Shown here piece by piece: positions 14,001 through 25,099 of a stretch of 64,000 nt of DNA. The position numbers and the translations under genes are program-made. The stretch's first letter is position 1. Each line of letters begins with the position of its first letter. The notes under the pieces are model-generated. The model worked only from the letters and a program-made list of their open reading frames with translations. It was not told where the DNA came from and did not search any database. Source of the stretch: Morella rubra (taxonomy: Eukaryota; Streptophyta; Magnoliopsida; Fagales; Myricaceae); the NCBI GenBank assembly GCA_003952965.2, contig CM025851.1, positions 6,985,647 through 7,049,646 on the forward strand. The letters are read 5' to 3'.

Positions 14001-14856
14001 ACTCTAAATTTAAACCTGTGCTTCTTGACATTACAGAGAACACAATTGCGAACTCAGACCAAAACTTTGCAACTAAGAGCAACATCTGCCCGACTTCAAA
14101 AAAACTGCAAGTCCACCCAATTCTACCGCCAAAATCAAACAAACCGATATTCTTTTCTCTCTGAAGATTTGGGAACGACCCCAGCTCACACTACTCTACA
14201 GAAATCCACTAACTAAACCTAGAAACCAAATCAACAATGAAAGCGATATATATCTCGGATCTCCATCATTAACAAAATACCCCAACCTAAAGTAATCCAA
14301 AATGTGAACTATATTTTCAACTTTTCTCCACCCAAATGTAAAACTGGAACAAACTCAATCTACAAAACCACTAATGCACAAAACCCAGCGAGTCAACAAG
14401 TAATACCTTCGATTATACAGTACTCATCACATATATTTTAAGAAACCCAATTCTCAAAGTTACAAACAAAGAATACCCAGTAAAACAATATACCTGTACG
14501 TACGATATGGTATTGGCAGGATTGAGAGTGCGCACTTTCAACTGCAGGGTCTTCTGGGGCCTATCACTTTTGTCTCTGCCCTCAGCCCTCCTCTTATTGA
14601 ATCCGCCAGTCTTCGTTTCCTCCATTGGAACCACTTTGTCCCTGCCTTCGCTCTCTCTTAGAGTGCTGTTGTTTCTGCGAGCAAGATTGGGGGGCTGGGG
14701 AGGAAGTTTACGGGTTCGTTTTGAGGCGAGAACGGTGAAGAGGGAATGACGGGGTTTGGGCTTTGAGAGGACAGCGAAAGAGAGAAAGGGTTTAAGGGGG
14801 GTGAGGAGAGGGAAGGAAGAATGGACGAGGAGGCGGAAGTTTGTGACTTGGGGCAT
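8029..14856 (-). CDS. TRZ4: Long-form tRNase Z (ELAC2/TRZ3-TRZ4 type)
   Basis: Twelve exons: 14856-14494, 13568-13479, 13207-13163, 13025-12971, 12771-12728, 12628-12131, 12008-11740, 11654-11507, 11388-11338, 10233-9833, 9747-9081, 8346-8029; 2949 nt give 982 residues, typical of the long form. The N-terminus is Ser/Lys/Arg-rich and looks like an organelle transit peptide. The N-terminal half is the degenerate metallo-beta-lactamase domain ([23 protein letters not shown]). The C-terminal half is catalytic: [17 protein letters not shown], then the zinc motif HIHADH at about residue 675, GDTRPC at ~856, a HEAT motif spanning exons 11/12, and HFSQRY at 915-920. The enzyme removes 3' trailers from pre-tRNA. 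Intron 11 begins with GC (GAG|GCAAGT). Exon 9 has a duplicated donor. TRZ3 or TRZ4 cannot be told apart from motifs; the position beside MTV1 favours TRZ4. Confidence 0.95.
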
Positions 14857-15442
14857 TGTGATTCAATTCATTGGTAGATATCTTATTCTTGCAGGGGGTT
14901 TAGGGGTTAAGAGTTGACGAGGTGATTGGAACTTCGCGCTAGTTCGTTCAGACATTCGAGCCCCTCTCATCCTTTGCCCCCTTTTGAAAAAAAGACATTT
15001 GACCCAACATTGTTTTGTCCCGTTAACATATGTCCCGTACCATGTAATACTAACATGGGAATGAGTTAGAGTTCCTCCTAACTCATATTTTTCTCAAAGA
15101 AGTATGACACTAACTTCCTTTCCGATCTCAAGTAATCTATGTCGATCAAAGATAAACATATGAAAACAAATGACATGCATTTACTTGACTTTAATCGAGT
15201 TAATTCCCTATTCTTGTGAAAATAAAAAACAAAACAGAAGATTATCCCACAAACTCACTCCAAAGGGGATTACCTTAAAGCTCAAACAAAAATCTCCTCG
15301 TTGTATTCTTTACAGGTTGTCAGGTTCCGAATCCAAATCCTAACCTACCATTGGAGGCAACTTGGAAGTGCCACTTTGCTCGTGGGCCATTCTGAAGAGT
15401 CATAGATAGAATATTAGTTTATGCACTTTAGGCCTCCAAGTT

Positions 15443-15459
15443 GCTGGAGTAGCTCAGTT

Positions 15460-15492
<33 letters not shown>

Positions 15493-15515
15493 AAGGTTCA
15501 GCCCTTCCTCTAGCG
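15443..15515 (+). tRNA. tRNA-Asn(GTT)-like, T-loop one base short (probable pseudogene)
   Basis: The cloverleaf is clear. The acceptor stem GCTGGAG pairs with CTCTAGC and is followed by discriminator G. The D-arm is AGCTCAGTTGGTTAGAGC, and the anticodon arm TGTGG-CTGTTAA-CCACA gives anticodon GTT. The T-stem GAAGG/CCTTC encloses only six bases (TTCAGC), where the usual loop has seven (TTCGAGC). The gene is 73 nt rather than 74. No run of four T follows closely. Acceptor pair 7 is G:C, apparently a compensated change from A:T. This is either a recently decayed gene or one with an atypical T-loop. Confidence 0.75.
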
Positions 15516-15799
15516 TTTCAAGGCCTGACGGTGTTATTAGGCCAAGTATAATCTCAACTTTCTTCTTTATTTCCAACTTCATGGCTGCATCGGCCAGAGT
15601 CTCTAACTACCTTTGGGCCTATGTGCTCACGTCATTTTGGCCCATTTTCTGTCCCCTGCCCAACCTTTCCATGGGACCGTCGATCAGATAAGATTATAAG
15701 CGAAAACCACCACACACTTCAAGCTGCAAACGCCATGCAAATATCTAATTCGCTATCAGAACTATATCATACAGAACCTTTTATCGCTGAAATATCAAA

Positions 15800-17296
15800 A
15801 TGGGAACTCTCCAACTTAGTTCTAATGCTTCATCTTCCTTCTCAACATCTTTCAACTTCAATCACCTTGCCAACTCTCACAGAACTCTCAAAACCTCCAA
15901 GCGTCTCAGCTTCTCTAGAGGAAAAATCAGAGCTGTTGGCACAGTCCCTGGAGGCGAATCCCAAGCCATAGAGCCAGAGGAACCACCTTTTGTAGCTTTT
16001 GCTTTTGTTAGTGTAAGTTGAAAGACAATTTCACTTCAAAGCTGGTTGATCAGAAGGACTTTTAGTATTAGCAATATGCAAGGTATGAACTAGTGGCAAC
16101 GTAATCATACATTGTGTGTGTTTTAGTCTGTGTTGCTGCCTGATGGAACACCTGATATACATTTCCGAAAGGCATGCGGAGGGCAGAAACTAAGGAACAT
16201 AATGTTGGATTCCAATATGGAGTTGTATGGACCATATGTAAGTTTCTATCTAACAAGTTTTTTCTTCTTAAGAAGCTATCTGTGTTCTTCCATGCTGATA
16301 TGCATCCTGTCTTGGTTATCAGTCTAGACCTCTGCTAAACTGTGGGGGAGGTGGAACGTGCGGGACGTGTATGGTGGAGGTGGGCTTACCGTCTTGAAAC
16401 TAATTGTTTTAGAGGAAGAAGCAATGCCCAACAGTTGGTCCTCTCATTAATTTCTCTATTTGAAGCCTCAGGATCACTCCTTTTTTCCCCTTAAATTCTG
16501 GTTTCCATATTCCACCAATAGATCTGTCTATGTGGTCGTAATTAAATAATCCAAATCAAATGGGTACATTCTACTTGTCACAAGATCTGCATAGAAACAT
16601 AAAAAGGACACCTTCTAGTAAAGTAGTTGCTCAAGCTTGTTCTGGGTTTCTGAGTCTTCTATTGAGTTTATGGACTACAAAGACAGGCAAGAAGCAACAT
16701 AGAAATTACTATTAGTCACAAGTTGTCAATCACGTCCAGGATGCAAAGAAACCAAATATGTGTTTCTGATTGATTTTCCTGTGTTTTTTCAGATTGTTCA
16801 AGGGGAAGAGCTTCTAAGCCCTCGCACTGACAAAGAGAAAGAAAAACTTAAGAAGGTACATGCTATAAGGAGAAGAAATACACAACCCTCGATTGTAGCA
16901 TTTTATTTTCATATTTTTTCAGGAAAAATGCTGTTCCTTTATTGCCGATAATTAGTACATCAGGTTAGTGTAGCCCAGGCCTCACATATACGTTTAATGT
17001 GGTAATTGCAGAAACGAAAAAATTGGAGACTTGCTTGTCAAACTACAGTCGGTAAACCAGACACTACAGAGCTGGTCTGTGAGCTTTATAGTTAGTCGAA
17101 CAGATAAAATTTCTCATCAAAATAGTGCATTCTGTTCTATTCCAAGCTGAATTAGAATGTTTTTTTAAAACCTATGATGCAGGTTGTTGTTCAACAACTG
17201 CCTGAATGGAAGGGACATGAATGGCATTTTGAAAAGATATCGCCTCAAGAGTTCAAAGCAGAGTTCGAGGCAGAGTTTGGGTCTGAGTTTTCGTAG
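15800..17296 (+). CDS. PNSB3: Photosynthetic NDH subcomplex B subunit 3 (PnsB3/NDF4), 2Fe-2S ferredoxin-like
   Basis: Six exons: 15800-16012, 16127-16237, 16323-16379, 16793-16855, 17012-17074, 17183-17296; 621 nt give 206 residues. A Ser/Thr/Lys-rich chloroplast transit peptide covers about 50 residues, followed by PEEPPFVAFAFVS and the VLLPDGTPDIHFRKACGGQK segment. The iron-sulphur site is NCGGGGTCGTC (C-X5-C-X2-C), and a further Cys lies in WRLACQT. The C-terminus contains QLPEWKGHEW. From family knowledge, PnsB3 belongs to the chloroplast NDH complex that supports cyclic electron flow around photosystem I on stroma thylakoids. All donors and acceptors are GT-AG. The gene ends about 790 bp from the convergent aquaporin gene. 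Confidence 0.94.
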
Positions 17297-18081
17297 TACA
17301 CTTTTTTCCTGCTGATGTAAATTTTGATGGAGTGTTTTGAAAGAACCACAACATTTGTGAGCTATCAGTAGAAACATACAATGAGAAATTCAATATTCCT
17401 TATGAGACGTTTGCTCCATTAGTCCCAGCAGCAAGACATGCAAAACTTTTAGAAATGAGTCAAATTGTGGAAGTAAATTAAAGAAAAACTATACATTTGG
17501 GTCGATTGAAATATCAAGGTTTATTCGGGGAGCTTTCAATGGGCAGCTATAGCTTCTAGCTCGATTAAGCTGTGGTGATGAACGATGCAGTCCAGGGTAC
17601 ATGTTGGCTGGGTCATGGCCCAAGTATAGCCGTTGCTGTTCGCAGAGCACAAGCCCCAGCTAGCCAAACATTGAGCCACAGAAACTTTCTTATCTGATCC
17701 ATGACTCAGAAAGAGAATGAACCATGACCAGCCCAAAGAACTTTTCTCAGACCAAAAGTAAAAAGAAGTTGTAGCCATCATTTGCCCATGTCCGAAGGAG
17801 TTGCAATTTTGCAAAGAAGCCCATCTTCCCCACCAAGACGATACAAGACGAGATGAACAAACCATACACATAACAGCGAGTGGTTACAGCCTACATGTCA
17901 CCGACTTCATTAGCCATTTTCATAAAGCAACGAGTGAACCCAACAAGGTTTTACAAGGGCAAAACAAGATAGAACCAAAATAAAGAAAAGAGGAAAAGAA
18001 AAGAAGAACACAAACAGCTTTTCCTCCTTGTTACATAGCTATACGAACTAAGAACCTAAGAACACAACAATTTCCATCAAA
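17297..18081. other. Convergent 3' region between PnsB3 and delta-TIP genes
   Basis: The region holds the two 3' UTRs facing each other. A 111-codon minus-strand frame (17871-17536) has no recognisable features and is not called a gene. Confidence 0.5.
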
Positions 18082-19524
18082 TCAAAACTCATTGGACAGA
18101 GGTTGATGTTCACGGGTCATGAACACATTGCCATACACAAGCCCAGCCAAGCCACCGCCAACGAGGGGCCCAACCCAGTAGATCCAGTTTTCATAGAAGT
18201 CACCGCTGACCACTGCAGGCCCAAAGGAGCGCGCCGGGTTCATCGATCCACCGGAGAATGGGCCGGCAGCCAAGATGTTCGCCCCAACGATGAAACCGAT
18301 GGCAATGGGGGCGATTATGCCTATTGAGCCCTTCTTGGGGTCAGCTGCTGTTGCATAGACGGTGTAAACCAAAGCAAAGGTGATGATGACCTCCATGACC
18401 ACTCCCTCAATGGCTCCGACTCCACTGGCAAGGCTGTGGACGGGGATTGCCTAAAATGAGAGGTAACAAGAATCTGGTGTTAAATTGGCCTTCAAGAAAA
18501 TGGAAGTAAAAAGAACAAAACGAATTTGATCATAATTCCCTACTATTTGGCCCTGTGTACATTATTGACATTAACATGTCATAATTACGTTTTGTATAGG
18601 GTCTTCAATTGAGAAGGAATGCGCTGTCATTTCTAGGTGTCACACTCGATAGAAAAGTAGTAGGATGCCAAAACTTTAGCCCTGAAGTTTGATTAAAAAG
18701 GAGTTGATTATAGATCGGTGTACTTCATACTTACCAAGCCTCCAGTGGCTGCCACAAGGAGGTAGCATGCCACAATGGAGCCAAGAAGTTGGGCAATCCA
18801 ATAGAAGATGCCAGTAAGGATTGTGATTTGGCCACCGAGTGCTAATCCAAAGGTGACAGCAGGGTTAACATGGCCACCGGAGATGTTGGCACCAACAGAG
18901 ACTGCAACAAAGAGAGCAAACCCATGGCAGATTGCAATGGCCACTAGTCCGGCTGGATCAAGTGCCGCATTGGATGTCAACTTATCTGTCACCAAAAGAA
19001 ATGAGTTACGCATAAATGTAAACGAGGGGGAAGAGAATAGAAGATTTCTTTGCACCGATGAGTCCTAATTAAGTTTCTTTTACACAACATTAACTTATTA
19101 TCATGATTTAGATAAGCAATTCCTTTTGAAACTACAATCTTCTTCTTTTTTCCCCTGTTCTCTATTTGATGAGAAGTATTTGTCATGTTCCATGAACAGC
19201 TAGCTTTCAAGCCTTGGTTACCCCAAGAATCTTCAAACTCTCAGAGGTGTAGGGATACGCAGTTTTTAGGGAGTTGAACGATTCGATATTATTAAGAGAA
19301 CCAAAAAAGAAGAGAAAAGAAGAGAAGGGGAAGCAACGTGAAAGAACAGAGTCAGAGAGATATGATCAACAGACAATAGGGTGGGAGGAGTACTGACTGT
19401 AAGCTATTGCCGAACCAACACCAGCAAAAACAAAGAGCAAGGTCGAGATGAACTCGGCAAGATAGGCCCTGAGAGAGCCCATGCTAAAGGAATCATCAAA
19501 CCGTCCGAAGGCAATCCTCGCCAT
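18082..19524 (-). CDS. TIP2;1: Tonoplast aquaporin, delta-TIP (TIP2 subgroup)
   Basis: Three exons: 19524-19398, 18985-18735, 18450-18082; 747 nt give 248 residues, the normal TIP length. The protein starts [14 protein letters not shown] and has six membrane spans with two pore half-helices carrying the NPA boxes ([12 protein letters not shown] and [14 protein letters not shown]). The dicot delta-TIP pattern is further shown by [16 protein letters not shown] and [12 protein letters not shown]2 proteins conduct water, and in some members ammonia, across the vacuolar membrane. A minus-strand TATA-like run lies at about 19632-19643, some 110 bp upstream of the ATG and next to a (CA)n tract. Assignment to the TIP2 subgroup is secure; the symbol number is by analogy. 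Confidence 0.95.
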
Positions 19525-19631
19525 CTTTGGAAGAAGTGCTAGGGAAACTCTTGCAAACGGAGGTGGTGGATAAGGATGGAGAAGGGTTCAGATAGCACAA
19601 ATGCCTTTCTAGGTCTCACACACACACACAC

Positions 19632-19643
19632 CTATATATATAC
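19632..19643 (-). promoter_or_regulatory. Putative TATA box of the delta-TIP gene
   Basis: The minus strand reads TATATATATAGG here, about 110 bp before the start codon. This spacing suits a TATA box plus a short 5' UTR. It adjoins a CA microsatellite, so low complexity is an alternative explanation. Confidence 0.4.
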
Positions 19644-21630
19644 ATGGAAGATGTAAAATACGTTATATGCGTTATTAAGCTCGTTCATGTTGTACTAATA
19701 TTATTATATCTTATGTTTGTTTGGAAGGCGAAAAGGAATATGGAAAGCGCAACAATCTCCATGCATATCCAATCCCGTTCTTTTCTGTAACCTTAGCTGT
19801 CACCAACATGCTTTAATAGAAACGTCTGGATGCTCATCAATGATTCCACCATGTGAAAGAGTTAGGCTGAGAGTAAGAGGTGGCTTTTGGTGGGGTTGTA
19901 TGCGAAGAAAACAATGATAAAGAAAGGGATCTGGTCATGGTAATGGACATGGAGGGATGACTCTTTTTTCTCTGGGCCACAAAGAGCACCGACCATGTCC
20001 CATAAATTGACAAGAAGTTGTGGCATTTGAAAAACGAGTGGATAGGATTAACGGGTTTCCCTTGTTTTTTTCCACCAAGGGAGGAGCTTTTGGCATAGTT
20101 TGTTTGTTTAGTTCTAAATTATTCAGAAGCGACCGGCTAGTTGGAGCTGGCAGATAAAAAGGAATCTTAAGAACGTTTTTGGCATGTTTGTTGGTTTTTT
20201 TTTTTTTTTCTAAGCCAAGATAAAAAAAACAACCATAGCTGTGTAAAACATCCACAACTATGGATGGATAGAGTTACAACTAAGGGGGCTTCTCTCTTCT
20301 TTTTTAGTGTACACAAGTAAAAGGAGATTTTGAATATCCAGTGCATGGTTCTTTAGTCCTTTTAGGTAAAGGTGGATGTAGAGAAACTGGAAAGCTAGCC
20401 TAGCTAGCTCAATGAATGGTCCATGACATTGAGAATCAGCCTTTTAAATGTACGTTTGATGCCTCCGCTGCATAGGTTCGTCAATCGAAGGGCACCACAT
20501 CCTTAAGGTGACCGAAGATTAATTTGTTAGTGAAACGTAGTAGCAAACATACTTTACCAAATCATACAAAATCTCCACACACACACACACAACCGATTGG
20601 TCTTCAAGTCTTCAACGCAATATGCATGCACAAGAGACAAAAAAGCAAGGACCAATGGGAGGACATGGGGTGGCTGAACCTAGGGGAAAGGAAAAGAGAG
20701 AGAAAAAAATGATCACCAAGCTTCATGCATGAATCTATTAGGCCAAGTGATCATTGAACCATGCATAAAAATAATAATACAAGGTTAGGGAAAGGTGCAA
20801 AATTAATTAGACCATGATATGATTTAATATAATGATGGAAAAATATTCAAAACCATAATGTCTTACCTTATATTCGGATATAAGCTGAAAAAAATTGAAG
20901 GTTAAGCAAGGATAATTATACATGCTAAATAATAAGAACATTAAGGCAAGATGATATTGAAAAGACTATATATTAATAGAATTAAATTCTCTAATGCAAG
21001 TAAAATGAATTAATAGCAAATATGAAGCTTATAAAGAAATAAATATTCAAACAAAATGCAAACACCTAGTTGAATAATAAGAGAATTAAAATATTCAAGC
21101 AAGTATGTTAAAAATCATGTAGGCTTAATAAAGAAATAATTTAAACTAGAAGACTCCAAATATTATATTATACTAATTTTTAAATATATCAAGCAGCTGA
21201 AAATAAAGAAGGGTGTCACAATTTTGTATTATGAGTTTATACAGATTACAAGTTGAATGTCTTTATTTATAGAGGCAATATAAAGCATATAAGAAAATAT
21301 TCCTATATTTAAATTCTAAGATCTTTAGGATATTTCACATTAAAATTTGAATCTCATAATAATATCATATAACAATTTATAGATTAATTATAATATTATC
21401 TCTAACACTTAAAAGAGTTAAGCCTAGCTAATTTTCTCCCATCAAATTCAGCATGGTAAAAGCAGCGGCCTTACTCCAAAATTATGGGATTCTATTTGCG
21501 TCCCCAAAGAATTTGGGGGATCGACTTGGACTTCGTCGAATCTGAACCGCGCCTAATTAACATACGACAAGTTTTTTACTGAAACTATTACGCAAAAGGT
21601 AAGTCTCTATTGCTTCTTATGTACCACTAA

Positions 21631-21854
21631 ACATATACGACAAGTTGTTCCCGAGTTTCATGGGCATCATCAGTGGTTAATTCCTTGGGTGTACGAGGGT
21701 TTTGAGCCCCCTTAATTGTTGGGCGGTTGTTTTGGTTTGTGTTCTGTCTTTTTTCTGTTTTTTGTGGTTGTTGTTCTGTACGTACGCTTGTGTTTAGTTT
21801 ATAATAGTGGCTTTGTTGATTTTAAAAAAAAAAAAAAAACATATACGACAAGTT
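21631..21854 (+). mobile_element. SINE-like insertion with poly(A) tail and 16 bp target duplication
   Basis: A 192 bp insert (21647-21838) ends in about 17 A residues and is flanked by perfect 16 bp copies of ACATATACGACAAGTT (21631-21646 and 21839-21854). Near its 5' end, CAGTGGTTAATTCCTTGG and GGGTTTTGAGCCCCC resemble degenerate Pol III A and B boxes. This is the structure expected for target-primed retrotransposition. A short 5'-truncated LINE end is the alternative. Confidence 0.75.
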
Positions 21855-22014
21855 TCTAACTGAAAACCTCTGAAACTAACATCTACATGTTAAGCTGCGA
21901 CAAGTTCCTTTTGGGACTACCTTTTGCTAAGTGTTAATACAAAATGGAGAAAGTGATTGTGATGTGTCAAATTAGAGTGCCCTACGTAAAATGGCGAGAA
22001 AGTGATTGTGATGC

Positions 22015-22202
22015 GTCAAATTGGAGTGCCCTACGATGTTGATCATTCTCATTAAATGTGACGAGGAGAAATTTTCATAGAACGAGGTACTGAAATCTGC
22101 AATACTCAGTCAAATTGGAGTACCCTACGTTGTCGATCATTCTCACTAAATGTGACGAGGAGAAATTTTCATAGTACGAGGTACTGAAATCTGCAATATT
22201 GA
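22015..22202. repeat. 94 bp tandem duplication
   Basis: Two adjacent copies (22015-22108 and 22109-22202) differ at only a few bases. A partial third copy of the first ~35 bases precedes them at about 21951-21998. No coding content is seen. Confidence 0.8.
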
Positions 22203-22953
22203 GTGATCTTGAACTTTCGAAATTTTCCTCACACTTATAGACCAACTTAACATGCATAGTTTAATTTATAATTTGTGGGGAATCAGAGATTTGTTAAACA
22301 ATTCTTACAAGCTCTGATGAATAGTGGCTTGGAAAAGGATAATAAGCTCTGATTTTCAAGTTGTCGTAAAAGAGATCTTCAACAGTACTTCAGGGGACAC
22401 CTGTTAGATGTATGCCCTCAAAAACTAATCATTTAAAATAATTATGAGATAATTATTGTTGTTCATTAATCACTTGTATTTATTGTTTTATATTATTTTA
22501 GATACTTGCAATGACATAAGATGTCATATTGTTGAGCAACATTGTAGAAAAGTCAGGCCGATGATTAATGAATCGGAGGCAGGGAGTATGATTTTTCAAA
22601 TCCTTGTGTTACTTACTTTGTTCTAAACCGAGATACATAATAATGTATAGATAGGTCTACACTCATTGTACCTCTATAAGATAGAATGATGGACCCCGTC
22701 ATTGAGATAGTAACCTTAAGTAGACAAGTGGATGCACTGTAAAAGTACATGCACTGAACCGCCTTCATAGATCAAATATTCCCGATAATGTTAAGCCTTG
22801 TGCATAGTAAGTGAATTTGTATAATTGCTCAATATGGAATTCACCAGTTTCTTGTTGAGACAGTATATTTATAATATCTGGTATATTGTTAGACTCAAAT
22901 AAAAACGCTGCACAACGAGATTTTTGTGAAAAATATTTGTGCTGCTTTATTTA

Positions 22954-22957
<4 letters not shown>

Positions 22958-22993
<36 letters not shown>
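22958..22993. repeat. (TA)n microsatellite
   Basis: An uninterrupted AT dinucleotide run of about 36 bases. Confidence 0.95.
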
Positions 22994-22996
<3 letters not shown>

Positions 22997-23440
22997 AATA
23001 TATAAAATTATTTTTGAAACTTTTTAGGAGTCCAACTGGGTACATACTGAGAATTAAAAATTATATGAACTTGAGACTTAATATTATTTCAGTCCTATTA
23101 GCTCATGTGGAATATAGTATGGTGAAGGATAAATAAGCGTATAATTGTTAGCGAAAGGGATTTCATAAAACAAAAAATCTCATTATCTCGAAGGTCAATT
23201 GAAATATGTTAATGGACATGATCATAATTTGTAAAAGTTCATAAATTCTTAATACATAATATAAGGGATAAGTTAATGAAAAAAAGTTTTTATGATGATA
23301 TTACTGTCGAGATTTGAGATCCCAAAAGATCCTACGTATAAGCACAGTTGAAATTTTGAGCAAACCATTATAAATAGCTTAAAAGTTTATTTGAGAGAGG
23401 GAATGTCAATTTTTACGTTAAGAGTTTCTCTCTTTAAAAA

Positions 23441-23500
23441 TTCTTTCAAAAACTATGTGCGTAGATTTTATTCTTTCAAAAACTATGTGCGTAGATTTTA
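23441..23500. repeat. Tandem 30-mer, two copies
   Basis: Two identical 30-base units lie side by side (23441-23470 and 23471-23500), each beginning TTCTTTCAAAAACTATGTGC. Confidence 0.9.
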
Positions 23501-25099
23501 TTCGAGGATCATGTCCCTACGACCTTACGCTCCTCCCGTGATTCGAAATCAGAATTGATGGAGACGAGGAAGTGGTATAATGTATGAGTCACGTTCTAGA
23601 GAAGACAAGAGGCCAACTAGAAAAGCGCAGTAGAGTGTGAGTGTGTGTGCACTGGTTAGAACTTTATTAATTCTGTTCACTATTTTGTCCCTTCTTCGAT
23701 TTGGTAAGTAAATATTTCAACATTTCAGTCATTCACCCAACTGTAAGTGTACGATAAGGCCAGCAGCCGAGCAGCACGAGGAACAAAACACCTCAAGTAT
23801 GCATCGAAGCACATCGGTAGTTGCGAATCTTAATAGCTCTTCTAGACCTATATTTATTACCATTTATTTTTGGTCATGAAAGTTCCCTATCAGAGTCCGC
23901 CGGGGGCTTTAATTGGAAAAGAATGCTGAAGTTTGGAGATGACAACGAAGATGATTATCATGCATGAACTCTGCATCTACATTGCATACAAGTATCGCGA
24001 AATGATTGCATATACATAGTCTGAAACTGACCTGGTTGCAACTAGCAACAACCACAAAAGATTTGCCATAACTCATGAGCTTCCGATTTTTCCACGAGCC
24101 CCTTTGTCATCTGTACTCGAACAGAGACTCTTGGGTGTCTGAGAAGTGTTTGGCGTGCTTGCCAACGTCATTTCGGATGCGAAATCCCTCTCATATTTGC
24201 AAATGCCGAGTCCCTTCTCACTCCACATATGGTGCTCTCTGCTCTCGGAAAAGAAAAAAAACAGTACACACAGCTTCTGTGTAGGTGGCTAACCGACCAA
24301 AATGCCGTATTGGTAGCTCGGGCATTATTTTGGAGTTAATTGCAACCTTCCGTTTCAAACATTATTTATTTTGAACTTTACCATGAGTTATTTGGTTAAC
24401 CCAGCCACTTGTTTATTCTCTGATTGGTTTTTCCATTTGTTGTTTGTTAAAGGGGTCAGGAGCATCATTTGCTTGACAAGATTGAGACATAACGGAAATC
24501 TTGGAATCAGTCGTTCTAGCCACTGCACCTCTATCATGCTTCCCAAGTTTACGGGTTGGGTAGAGCGGGTAAATTTTGATTACGCAATTCAGGCTGAAGT
24601 TATTCTTGACAACAACACCCTCCATGGGATATGAAGTATGAAAAGTGAGTCGGAAACATTATCAAAATAATATATTTCTATTAAATCTTTTTTTTTTTTT
24701 ATCAAAATGAATATAAAAAATTTATTCAAATCATTTCTCTTTACTTTTTCATCAATTCTTATATACTAAAATTTTAGAAGTCAAACACCATCAATTGACA
24801 GAACAATTCTCCTAATAATACAGAGTGTATAAGATTGATAGTTAGAGAATGTAATGTATCAAAGTGATTAATTTTAAAGTGTAATGTGTCAAACTTGATG
24901 GTTAAAAAGTAAATTTATTTATTTTTAAATCCATAGATTATTAATGATCAAAGTGAGGGCAATTTTAATACCTCAAGGCTCAAAGAGCCTTAACCAGTAC
25001 CATTAGAAAACCAGAACTTATATTTATATACACCTTTAATAGTTTCCATTAACCATTCAGTTTTGCTAGCGCAACTGCACCCGCCTTTGCTCATCTACA

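Larger units (their letters stand above)
22402..23560 (+). mobile_element. Probable solo or degenerate LTR of a copia-type element
   Basis: The segment starts TGTTAGATGTATGCCC, a beginning familiar from plant copia LTRs, and runs through non-coding DNA with no gag or pol. A (TA)n microsatellite interrupts it at 22958-22993. The right end is not defined: I could not find a matching CA end plus target duplication. The call rests on resemblance and is weak. Confidence 0.3.
19650..25099. other. Large repeat-rich intergenic region
   Basis: This region is AT-rich with no supportable gene. It contains a SINE-like insertion (21647-21838), a tandem duplication (22015-22202), an LTR-like relic from 22402, a (TA)n microsatellite (22958-22993), a tandem 30-mer (23441-23500) and a MITE-like fragment (24686-24790). 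The final ~80 bp include a TATA-like TATATTTATATACACC for the WD40 gene. Confidence 0.6.

Noticed and set aside
13860-14216. A 118-codon plus-strand frame inside a tRNase Z intron
   Set aside because: It has no conserved motif and lies wholly in intron 1 on the opposite strand. Composition fits chance.
17536-17871. A 111-codon minus-strand frame between PnsB3 and delta-TIP
   Set aside because: It is Cys/Ser/Trp-rich with no domain and sits in the convergent 3' UTR zone.
24371-24634. An 87-codon plus-strand frame
   Set aside because: No domain, no promoter context, and an equally long frame on the opposite strand. Likely chance.
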